This document shows, piece after piece, positions 1 to 6,157 of a stretch of 10,694 nucleotides of DNA. The stretch spans positions 1 to 10,694 of the forward strand of contig JAFDYM010000403.1 of the NCBI GenBank assembly GCA_018267435.1. The letters are read 5' to 3'. This DNA is from Bacteroidota bacterium. GTDB lineage: Bacteria; Bacteroidota; Bacteroidia; Chitinophagales; LD1. Position 1 is the stretch's first letter, and the number at the start of each line of letters is the position of its first letter. The notes under the pieces were generated by a model. The model did not search any database. It saw nothing but the letters and a program-made list of their open reading frames with translations, and was not told the DNA's origin. The position numbers and the translations under genes were made by a program.

Positions 1-345
1 ACTGGCTTTGCGTTTACAGTACAATCTTGCAGTAAAGAGGAAGCCAACCAGGCACCTACCATAGCTTTGGTAGAACCGGAAATGAATGCCACCGTTACAC
101 TTGGAAGTGAGATACACGTAGAAGGTACAGCAACCGATGATAACGAACTGCACGAAATGGCAATATGGATAACCTATATGGGTGACACGGTAAAAACCCT
201 GTACCCTACGGTACATGCACTTAAAACCTACGACTTCCATACCCACTACGAGCCGGTAGCTGCAGGCAGCTATACCGTAAACGTAGTAGTAGCCGACCAC
301 GAGGGGCTAACTGCCAGCGAAACGAGGACAGTAACGGTTCAATAA
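1..345 (+). CDS. Putative lipoprotein with Ig-like/DUF4625-like domain (5' end missing)
   Basis: Frame 1 is open from the first base to a TAA at 343-345, so the gene begins outside the window. The visible 114 residues open with the end of a hydrophobic stretch followed by VQSC, a reasonable lipobox, then SKEE. That fits a signal-peptidase-II lipoprotein anchored at the outer or inner membrane. The rest is one compact beta-rich domain: an APTIALVEPE-type start, a G-EIHVEGTATDDNEL core, then SYTVNVVVADHEGL and a final TVTVQ strand. This pattern is typical of small Ig-like or cadherin-like folds and resembles DUF4625 lipoproteins of Bacteroidota; that family assignment is from memory and uncertain. 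A TTG at 67 could be read as a start, but the lipobox upstream in the same frame argues against it. Function is unknown. A terminator follows 20 bases downstream. Confidence 0.75.
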   Translation, partial: TGFAFTVQSCSKEEANQAPTIALVEPEMNATVTLGSEIHVEGTATDDNELHEMAIWITYMGDTVKTLYPTVHALKTYDFHTHYEPVAAGSYTVNVVVADHEGLTASETRTVTVQ

Positions 346-365
346 ATAAACCCTGCATACAAAGC

Positions 366-398
366 AAAAGCCACTAAGCACATAGCTAGTGGCTTTTT
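366..398 (+). terminator. Intrinsic terminator of the first lipoprotein gene
   Basis: AAAAGCCACTA (366-376) pairs perfectly with TAGTGGCTTTT (387-397) around a 10-nt loop. The right arm ends in a run of five T. It lies 20 bases after the stop codon at 345, so it ends that transcript. Confidence 0.75.
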
Positions 399-403
399 GC
401 ATT

Positions 404-431
404 AAAAAAGGGCAACACAAACGTGCTGCCC
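404..431 (-). terminator. Terminator-like hairpin on the minus strand with no gene behind it
   Basis: GGGCA (410-414) pairs with TGCCC (427-431), and CAC (416-418) with GTG (423-425), with one mismatch between them and a 4-nt loop. On the plus strand it is preceded by six A (404-409), so read on the minus strand the GC-rich hairpin is followed directly by six T, the arrangement of an intrinsic terminator. No minus-strand ORF of useful length lies to its right before the plus-strand ABC gene. Confidence 0.5.
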
Positions 432-758
432 CTAGGGTGTATGTCGCGAAGGTCGCGCCACTTACATATCATGTATTTCTATTGTTTTCAGCTACAATAG
501 AACTTTCAGTATAATGCTGCTATAGTTGGTAGTATTAACTGCTTAACGAAAATAGATAGGTTACAAGCTTCTAAACATGAGTACCATCAGCGATAGTATT
601 GAGCCTAATCAGCCTAGTATTCTTTACTTAGCAGCTGTCATCATTTTGCATTGGCGGTAGCTGCTGGTCAGCCATTTAACTTCTTACGCAAATTTCACTT
701 CCTTAAATTGCCTCAATTTTCTGATTATCTTAACTTTCCTAACTACTATTGCCAACTC
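432..758. other. Gene-poor spacer before the ABC ATPase gene
   Basis: No convincing gene is present here. It holds a 9-bp perfect hairpin at 477-502, a CGCG/CGCG mini-hairpin at 444-456, and a 27-codon plus-strand ORF (577-660) with a hydrophobic second half that may be chance. I found no exact TAnnTTTG promoter on either strand. A TTG at 651 is in frame with the ABC gene, but the residues between it and the ATG at 759 do not look like protein of this family. Confidence 0.5.
477..502. other. Perfect 9-bp hairpin in the spacer
   Basis: TTCTATTGT (477-485) pairs with ACAATAGAA (494-502) around an 8-nt loop. It has no T-run on either side, so it is not an ordinary terminator. It could be a domain of a structured RNA read from the minus strand and ending at the 404-431 hairpin, or a leader structure on the plus strand. 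Confidence 0.4.
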
Positions 759-1415
759 ATGATTCTTGAAGCTACCAACATACATAAGCGCTATGGCAAC
801 CTAGAAGTACTTAAAGGCGTATCGCTGCAGGTACAAAAGGGAGAAATAGTGTCGCTGGTGGGGCCATCTGGCGCGGGTAAAAGCACCCTGCTGCATATAG
901 TTGGCACGCTTGATAAACCTGATAGCGGCGAAGTACGCATAGAAGGCAAAGAAGTATTCAAGCAAAGCGAGAAAAGCCTTGCTGCCTTCCGCAACAAAAG
1001 CATCGGCTTTATCTTTCAGTTCCACCACCTACTGCCCGAGTTTACAGCTATAGAGAATGTATGCATACCTGCCTTTATACATGGCACCGGCAAGCGCGAG
1101 GCGGAAGCACGCGCCAAGGAGCTATTAAGTATGCTGAACCTTAGCCACCGCTTTGAGCATAAGCCTACCGAACTTAGTGGCGGCGAGCAACAGCGCGTAG
1201 CCGTAGCCCGTGCGCTAATGAACAACCCCGCCATCATTATGGCAGATGAACCTAGTGGCAACCTAGACACCAATAATGCCCGCGACCTACACAAGCTCTT
1301 CTTCGAACTGCGCGACAAGCTGAACCAAACCTTTATAATAGTAACCCATAACGAGGAGCTAGCCAACATGGCCGATAGAAAGGTGAATATGAAGGATGGA
1401 AATGTGGTGAGCTAG
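759..1415 (+). CDS. lolD: LolD-type ABC transporter ATP-binding protein
   Basis: A 218-residue cytoplasmic ATPase of the MacB/LolD class, which drives extraction of lipoproteins from the inner membrane in the LolCDE system. Visible motifs: Walker A GPSGAGKS at 35-42, Q-loop Gln87, signature LSGGE at 139-143, Walker B IIMADE at 159-164 with catalytic Glu164, D-loop SGNLD and H-loop His197. The FIFQFHHLLPEFTAIENV stretch at 84-101 is very close to the LolD consensus and is the main reason for preferring LolD over FtsE or other relatives. The ATG at 759 gives MILEATNIHKRYG, the usual start of the family; an in-frame TTG at 651 would add 36 atypical residues. No LolC/E permease lies next to it, so its membrane partner must be elsewhere, and a related MacB-like exporter remains possible. 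Confidence 0.85.
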   Translation: MILEATNIHKRYGNLEVLKGVSLQVQKGEIVSLVGPSGAGKSTLLHIVGTLDKPDSGEVRIEGKEVFKQSEKSLAAFRNKSIGFIFQFHHLLPEFTAIENVCIPAFIHGTGKREAEARAKELLSMLNLSHRFEHKPTELSGGEQQRVAVARALMNNPAIIMADEPSGNLDTNNARDLHKLFFELRDKLNQTFIIVTHNEELANMADRKVNMKDGNVVS

Positions 1416-1432
1416 TGGTTAGAAAACATTAG

Positions 1433-1469
1433 AACGCGGATGACGCGGATAACACAGATCAACGCGGAT
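1433..1469. repeat. Tandem ACGCGGAT nonamer array
   Basis: Four units of about nine bases run in tandem: AACGCGGAT, GACGCGGAT, the degenerate AACACAGAT, and (after one extra C) AACGCGGAT, then six T in a row. I recognise this wording as a type of short dispersed intergenic repeat common in Bacteroidota and some other phyla; that is recollection, not a search result. It starts 17 bases after the stop of the ABC gene. No ORF of note uses it. Confidence 0.6.
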
Positions 1470-1568
1470 TTTTTATACCAATTCATACATTTTCTCTCTC
1501 ATCTAGCCCTCGCTTTATCCCTTTTTAGGGGCGCGTTGTTGTAATATATTGTTCGTATTCCATTTAAC

Positions 1569-1602
1569 CTTTGTGTTCTTTTTGAAAAAGCTTTGTGCTC
1601 TT
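1569..1602. repeat. Duplicated CTTTGTGyTCTT intergenic repeat
   Basis: The 12-mer CTTTGTGTTCTT (1569-1580) recurs as CTTTGTGCTCTT (1591-1602), followed by AGTGGTTAAGG. On the other strand it reads like the TTAACCAC...ACAAAG dispersed repeats seen between genes in many bacterial genomes (recollection). It lies 66 bases before the small exported protein gene, so it may be in that gene's upstream region. Confidence 0.5.
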
Positions 1603-1668
1603 AGTGGTTAAGGCTTTAATGTAGCTACTGGCACACATCTTTACTCTGTTACAGCAAAGCTGATAGCC

Positions 1669-1857
1669 ATGAAGACCTACCTACTTATAGCCGCTGCCTC
1701 CATAACAATATTTGCTTCGCAAAGTTGCCGCAAGTGCTATACATGCACTAGCCCTAACCTAGTAGAAGAAATATGCCGCATAGATGGCCGCTACGAGTAT
1801 GCCGAGCGCGGCTGGCTAACCGATGGGCAGGGCGATACGCTGGTTTGCAAGTTCTAA
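1669..1857 (+). CDS. Small cysteine-rich exported protein, probable lipoprotein
   Basis: A 62-residue protein beginning MKTYLLIAAASITIFA, a clear signal sequence, followed by SQSCRKCYTC. Cys20 could be the lipidated residue after signal-peptidase-II cleavage, although SQSC is a weak lipobox because position -3 is Ser. Four further cysteines (23, 26, 36, 60) suggest one or two disulfides or a small metal site in the mature domain of about 42 residues. Similar CRKCYTC-type mini-lipoproteins of unknown function occur in Bacteroidota; I base this on pattern memory. It lies alone on the plus strand after the repeat-bearing spacer. Its TAA (1855-1857) overlaps the TAG of the convergent fibre gene, so the two genes share their last four bases and no terminator can fit between them. 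Confidence 0.65.
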   Translation: MKTYLLIAAASITIFASQSCRKCYTCTSPNLVEEICRIDGRYEYAERGWLTDGQGDTLVCKF

Positions 1858-4800
1858 TCTTCGAACATTAACTCGCAGGTTTTACCGCCGTTCGTATATT
1901 CATCGTACCAGCACAGCAAACCCAAGCCTATACCAGGGTCGCCCTGATTGGTACTGCTTACGTAGTTACCATCGGTTAAAAAACAATCCCACCACTCAAG
2001 TACATGCTGCGTGCCGCCTGCACCGTCTTGCCCTTGGTTATCGTTGTTCGACATACGCCATTTGCCATCGGCTACGTTATAGTAAAACACATAGCCAGTA
2101 CGCATAGCAGCAGCGGTTTCAATATTACTGTTCCACCTGCGCATAAAAGCCCTTACGCCGCAGCCGTCTTCATCGCCACATAGCTCCCCTATTATAGCCA
2201 TATCAAGCGGTATGGTTTTACCTACCGATGTAGAATATTGAGATGAGATATAATAACGCTTATCGGTTTTAACGTATGTAGATGCAGATACTGTACCATC
2301 ATAATTTTTTACGCCTTGGGCTATACTGGTATTGCTAGCCTTTACCACTTTCCACCCTGATATGTAGCAGTTGCCGCCACCACTATAGTTAAACAATGCT
2401 TGTGGCGTAAAGTAGCGGCTACCTGTTTTAAATGTACCTGTAGCTGAGCCAAAACCACTTATATAGCCCGATACTTTTGTCCAACTGCTACCGGGGTTGG
2501 TATTGCTCATTACCCAATAGCCATAAGTACCAGGGTTACCGCCTGGGCTTCCAAAGTTTGCATCATAGTCTATACTGCCCATATAGTGCCCATTGCTACC
2601 GCTTGTGTTCTTAATGTAGCACTCCATGTAATACGTTGTGTTATCCTCTATAGGTATATACGGAAAGCCTGAATTGTAAACACCACCTACGTTTACGGCA
2701 CCAGCTACCTGTATGCTCCAGCCGCCTGGGGCAGTAGCATCGTTTACCCAAGATACTGCACTACTATTAAAATATGCTTGTAACTCGGCATTAGTCCATG
2801 TAGGATCTATACCCAACAAATCGGTACCTGCCGAATGGCCCAAAGGGTACTTTTGCGAATTACTGATACGCGTACTTGTACGCAACAAATCGCCCGCTAC
2901 CTCTAGCTTGGCCGCAGGGGCGGTAGTACCCACACCTACATTGCCATTGGCAGCAAAGGTAGCTGTATATACACCTTGGTCGCCTGTAGTTCCTCCTGTA
3001 TGTATATCAAGACCCGAAGCACCTGCTACGCGTATACGCGCATTGCTACCCGAGCCGCCATCCAAGGGATTAATCCATACAAAACGGCTATTGTCGTTAT
3101 TCTGTATTTGCAAAGCCGAGGTCCATGAGCCTGGGTAACTTCCATAGTTCAGTTGCGCCTGTCCATCGCTAAGTATAGTAAGTGTGCGCGTGTTTGAAGT
3201 TGTACCGTTAGTACCTATTATTGCACCGCCACCTGTTACATGCAGCCTTGCAGCCGGTGTAGTTGTACCTATACCTACATTACCGTTGCTATTCAATATT
3301 GTAACACGGGTGGTGTTTGCCGTTTGCAGTTGCATATCTTCATCGTAAGTACTTACAATACCTTCATCAACTATCAAGCGCTTATTGAAATAAAACTGTG
3401 TTCTATCGGTAGAAATATGCGCATAAGTTGAGTTTTGCGCGCCCATATCAATAAAGCCATATGCACTTGTGATACGTGCCGCCGTTCCCGCACCTTGGGT
3501 TATTGAAGTATTGGCATCGGTAAGCTGTATTGCACCTGCACGGCCATTACCGCTTATCCAAAAATTAGTGCCGCTTTGCGCACCCGCAAACTGGTTCTGC
3601 ACATAGTTATTGCTGCCGCCAGCTACGGTTATGGTAGTTACATCGGGCACACTATGTATAAAACTATAACCTGCAAGGCTAGTTATTTGGCTTATAGCCC
3701 ACCCATCGGCATAGGTTTCCAATTGGTTGTTATACCCTTGCGTATATTGCGTAACCGATATTTTAGGATATAGGTAAGATGCTGCCTCATCGCCCAATAT
3801 AACCGCTATTGTATTTGTACTAGTATTTCGGGCAAGGCGCACTTGTAGTTTCTTGGCACCTACGTTGGTGTAGCCGTAGTTTATAAAGTTATCGTTTACG
3901 TACATGTATGCCCCTATATTCAATTCAAAAGGTGCTGTATTATCATAAAAGTACCCCTCTACCTTTAAGGTAAACATTACATTACTGTTCCATGGGTGGG
4001 TAGTATTTATTACAAATGCTCCTGCAGCAGTACTACTTTCAATAGAGTAGGTAGCTACGTTGCGGTATATTGTGTAACTATTAGTACCTTCTATCGACAT
4101 ATTGTCGCCTATCTTAAAGTTGCCCCCTACTTCCAGCTTAGTTTGGGGTGTTATAGATGTAACGCCTATACCCACGCTAGTACCGTTATCAAACACTTGG
4201 CTTGCGGCCAATACTTTAGGGGCGGTAAACTTAGGCAAATAGTTATTGGCACCACTGCCCCCTACTTTACCATCAAAGGCATTCCAATCGGTAGATGATA
4301 ACCATCCGTTAGCGCTTGTTCCCGACTGTGTCATGGATATATTTGGTGTGGTACTTGGTGTGCTTACACTTATAGGCGCAGTAGCCGATACCGCAGTAAC
4401 CGTACCCGCGCCTGCGTTATCTGCCGCTGGAGCCCAAGCTGTACCGTTCCATTTCATCACCTCGTTAGTAGCTGGTGCTGTAGACGACACGGGCCTACCC
4501 TGCAGTCCATCTACTGTAGGGTTGGGGTATGTACCGTTCAAATCGCCATTGGCAGTACCATTTGGCGGCAACGCTGTAGGTGCGCCACTAAGGTCGCTAT
4601 AGTTTACCTGCCCAAATTCATAGGCTGTATTAGTGCTATTTCGGCGCATATACTGGCTACCTGCCGTAGCGCTAATGCCCGTTACTGGGCTACTACCATT
4701 ACCTTGCACAATGCCCGTTACAGTGTTTACACCTGTACCGCCATTACTTACAGGTAGTACATTATTCACCTTGCTAGTTAGGTCAATTGTATTGTTTTGA

Positions 4801-5327
4801 ATATCGTTGCCAGTAATACTGCCGTCAAGCACTTTGGCGCTGTTTATAGCATTATTGGCCACCGTAGGGTTAGGGTAAGTACCACTAAGGTCGCCACCGG
4901 CGGCACCGCTTGGTGGGCCACCTGCTCCTTCGCCTATAGCTTTCCATTGGGCACCATCCCAATACTCCGCACGGTTAGTAGTAACGTTGAAAATAAGCAT
5001 ACCCTTATTGCTGGCATTAAGGGTAGCACCTAAGGCGGTGGCATCGGCAGTGGTTAAGCGCGGTATATACATACCTTTTGTAGTAGAACTTACATCCAGC
5101 GCGGCTTTAGTATCGGGTGTAGGCGTGCCTATACCTACAGTACCCTGTATTATTGCACCATCGGCCGGGGCTGTATTTACACCTGAATAGGTATTACCTA
5201 CGGTAATACCACCTTTTACATCAAGTTTACTTTTAGGGTCGTTGGTACCTATACCTACGTTTTGCTGTGCACTTACTACCATGCCACATAGCATAGCAAT
5301 AACCAATAGGGGTAAATGTTTTTTCAT
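1854..5327 (-). CDS. Large exported fibre-like adhesin with VGIGT repeats
   Basis: A 1157-residue protein with a type I signal peptide (MKKHLPLLVIAMLCGMVVSA, cleavage before QQ), so it is exported. The body is poor in charged residues and rich in Gly, Ser, Thr and Asn. It has five VGIGT...KLDV-G repeats (about 23-39, 63-81, 384-402, 683-699, 796-812) and two GDLxGTYPNPTV repeats (145-156, 261-272), which also occur in phage tail fibres and Bacteroidota surface fibres. Residues about 835-1000 form a jelly-roll-like segment (TTYYMECYIKNTSGS, WTKVSGYISGF) resembling carbohydrate-binding modules. Residues about 1040-1157 form a Cys module (LCGDEDGC, EWWDCFLTDGNYV, LLCWYDEYTNGGKTCELMFED) with Cys1050, 1056, 1114, 1139 and 1151. 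I see no S74 chaperone and no obvious T9SS tail, so its export beyond the periplasm is unclear. Likely role: surface attachment or glycan binding (inference). ATG at 5327 is fixed by the signal peptide. Confidence 0.85.
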   Translation of the reverse strand: MKKHLPLLVIAMLCGMVVSAQQNVGIGTNDPKSKLDVKGGITVGNTYSGVNTAPADGAIIQGTVGIGTPTPDTKAALDVSSTTKGMYIPRLTTADATALGATLNASNKGMLIFNVTTNRAEYWDGAQWKAIGEGAGGPPSGAAGGDLSGTYPNPTVANNAINSAKVLDGSITGNDIQNNTIDLTSKVNNVLPVSNGGTGVNTVTGIVQGNGSSPVTGISATAGSQYMRRNSTNTAYEFGQVNYSDLSGAPTALPPNGTANGDLNGTYPNPTVDGLQGRPVSSTAPATNEVMKWNGTAWAPAADNAGAGTVTAVSATAPISVSTPSTTPNISMTQSGTSANGWLSSTDWNAFDGKVGGSGANNYLPKFTAPKVLAASQVFDNGTSVGIGVTSITPQTKLEVGGNFKIGDNMSIEGTNSYTIYRNVATYSIESSTAAGAFVINTTHPWNSNVMFTLKVEGYFYDNTAPFELNIGAYMYVNDNFINYGYTNVGAKKLQVRLARNTSTNTIAVILGDEAASYLYPKISVTQYTQGYNNQLETYADGWAISQITSLAGYSFIHSVPDVTTITVAGGSNNYVQNQFAGAQSGTNFWISGNGRAGAIQLTDANTSITQGAGTAARITSAYGFIDMGAQNSTYAHISTDRTQFYFNKRLIVDEGIVSTYDEDMQLQTANTTRVTILNSNGNVGIGTTTPAARLHVTGGGAIIGTNGTTSNTRTLTILSDGQAQLNYGSYPGSWTSALQIQNNDNSRFVWINPLDGGSGSNARIRVAGASGLDIHTGGTTGDQGVYTATFAANGNVGVGTTAPAAKLEVAGDLLRTSTRISNSQKYPLGHSAGTDLLGIDPTWTNAELQAYFNSSAVSWVNDATAPGGWSIQVAGAVNVGGVYNSGFPYIPIEDNTTYYMECYIKNTSGSNGHYMGSIDYDANFGSPGGNPGTYGYWVMSNTNPGSSWTKVSGYISGFGSATGTFKTGSRYFTPQALFNYSGGGNCYISGWKVVKASNTSIAQGVKNYDGTVSASTYVKTDKRYYISSQYSTSVGKTIPLDMAIIGELCGDEDGCGVRAFMRRWNSNIETAAAMRTGYVFYYNVADGKWRMSNNDNQGQDGAGGTQHVLEWWDCFLTDGNYVSSTNQGDPGIGLGLLCWYDEYTNGGKTCELMFED
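2892..5261 (-). repeat. Five dispersed copies of the VGIGT coding repeat in the fibre gene
   Basis: Copies lie at 5211-5261, 5085-5141, 4122-4178, 3231-3281 and 2892-2942. Each encodes (N/T/S)VG(I/V)G(T/V)..P..KL.V.G, and a GTAGGTATAGG-like DNA core is recognisable in several of them. They divide the fibre into segments of different character: two close together near the N-terminus, one before the middle domain and two before the C-terminal part. Such repeats could recombine and shorten the protein. Confidence 0.7.
4512..4895 (-). repeat. Two copies of a GDLxGTYPNPTV coding repeat
   Basis: Copies at 4860-4895 (residues 145-156) and 4512-4547 (residues 261-272) differ by one residue, Ser or Asn. 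Both sit in Gly/Ala/Asn-rich linkers of the fibre, after GAAG or GTAN. The motif is familiar from phage tail-fibre shafts and Bacteroidota surface fibres. Confidence 0.7.
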
Positions 5328-5474
5328 GTGTCGGTTTAACGGGGTAACTAGTTACAATATACTAAGGCATTCAACAAATGTCAAATACCATACCCATTTA
5401 GCGTTTCCATTACTTAACTAGCAGAATTAGCAAAAAGCACATTATACAGTTTCCAAATACTGTCTATTATACTA

Positions 5475-5517
5475 CCCCCCCTGTTCAAAATGCAATACGT
5501 ATTACAAGCGTATTTGC
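5475..5517. promoter_or_regulatory. C7 tract and imperfect inverted repeat upstream of the fibre gene
   Basis: Seven C in a row (5475-5481; seven G on the fibre gene's strand) stand 148 bases upstream of its start codon. Just beyond is GCAATACG (5492-5499) facing CGTATTTGC (5509-5517), an inverted repeat with one bulged T; it includes the exact palindrome AATACGTATT (5494-5503). These could be an operator or a phase-variable tract in the control region, but no exact TAnnTTTG promoter was found in 5328-5546. The rest of that spacer holds nothing I can name. Confidence 0.3.
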
Positions 5518-5546
5518 GAATGAATATGTAAGGATACATACATGAC

Positions 5547-5590
5547 TATAAACACAAAAGCCACCTTCACGGGTGGCTTTTGTGTTTATA
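5547..5590 (-). terminator. Strong intrinsic terminator after the PUR-type gene
   Basis: Bases 5547-5565 pair perfectly with 5572-5590: a 19-bp stem with a 6-nt loop (TTCACG). The core is GCCACC/GGTGGC and the outer part is AT-rich, with four T after the GC block on the minus strand. It starts 13 bases after the stop of the PUR-type gene and should end the ABC-PUR transcript. It also insulates the fibre gene from read-through. Confidence 0.8.
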
Positions 5591-5602
5591 ATTGGGTGGT
5601 TT

Positions 5603-6031
5603 TTATTTCCACTCTATTTCTTCGTCATCGCTTATTTGTGGTGTACTGTTGTTTACTACTGTACTAACTACTACAGGTTCTTCTATCTTTTCGTTCGAAA
5701 CTTCTACTTGACTAACTTCCTCAATTTCACCTTCGCTTTGTACTTTGGCAGGGCGTTCGGCATCGTAATCGTACTCAGGCATCAACTCGGTTTTAATATA
5801 GTCCATGGTTTCGTTCAGGCCTTCCATAAACTTCTTAAAATCTTCTTTGTACAGAAAGATTTTATGGCTATCGTAACCTTCTCCTTCAAACTTCTTTTTG
5901 CTTTCGGTAATAGTTAAAAAGAAATCGCCTTGTTTAGTGCTGCGTACATCAAAAAAATAAGTTCTGCGCTTACCTGCTTTCAACTTCTTGCTAAAGTAGC
6001 CGCTGTACTTATTGCCATTATTATTCTCCAC
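5603..6031 (-). CDS. DUF3276 / PUR-family DNA- and RNA-binding protein
   Basis: This is the short single-PUR-domain protein conserved in Bacteroidota and related to eukaryotic Pur-alpha and spirochaete PUR proteins, which bind single-stranded nucleic acid. Counted from the GTG start, residues about 8-90 form the domain: SGYFSKKLKAGKRRTYFFDV, then DFFLTITESKKKFEG and SHKIFLYKEDFKKFMEGL. The tail is acidic and low-complexity, ending DDEEIEWK. The GTG at 6031-6029 gives MENNNGNKYSGYF (142 residues) and is preferred. An in-frame ATG at 6109 would add 26 residues that look like translated leader and would start only a few bases after a predicted promoter. It follows the ABC exporter gene on the same strand and is closed by the 19-bp terminator. 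Regulatory targets cannot be told from sequence. Confidence 0.85.
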   Translation of the reverse strand: MENNNGNKYSGYFSKKLKAGKRRTYFFDVRSTKQGDFFLTITESKKKFEGEGYDSHKIFLYKEDFKKFMEGLNETMDYIKTELMPEYDYDAERPAKVQSEGEIEEVSQVEVSNEKIEEPVVVSTVVNNSTPQISDDEEIEWK

Positions 6032-6119
6032 TGGTTCTACTAGGTTTAAGGGGGTGAACAAAGGTTTATGTTTGCAAGCTAAGTTACTATTAATATTAAT
6101 TAATTGCAACCAATTAGCC

Positions 6120-6127
6120 CAAAAATA
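6120..6127 (-). promoter_or_regulatory. Candidate -7 element (TAnnTTTG) for the PUR-type gene
   Basis: The minus strand reads TATTTTTG, an exact fit to the Bacteroidota -7 consensus TAnnTTTG. No good -33 TTTG stands at the right distance. Transcription would start near 6114, leaving about 80 bases of leader before the GTG at 6031, but only about 5 before the ATG at 6109. This could give the PUR-type gene its own transcript in addition to read-through from the ABC gene. Confidence 0.35.
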
Positions 6128-6157
6128 CCATAATGACAGTACATTTTCCTACATTTT

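Noticed and set aside
594..621. Direct repeats TAGTATT (594, 615) and AGCCTA (602, 611)
   Set aside because: Only 6-7 bases long, two copies each, with no array or mobile-element context; chance is enough.
651..758. N-terminal extension of the LolD-type ATPase from TTG at 651
   Set aside because: The extra 36 residues are unlike the family, and the ATG at 759 gives the standard MILEATNIHK start.
2713..5190. Several open plus-strand frames inside the fibre gene
   Set aside because: They are antisense shadows of a repetitive Gly/Thr/Asn-rich gene and have no coherent protein character.
1854..5327. Fibre gene as part of a prophage or tailocin
   Set aside because: It has a signal peptide, and no capsid, tail, lysis or integrase genes are nearby; neighbours are ordinary chromosomal genes.
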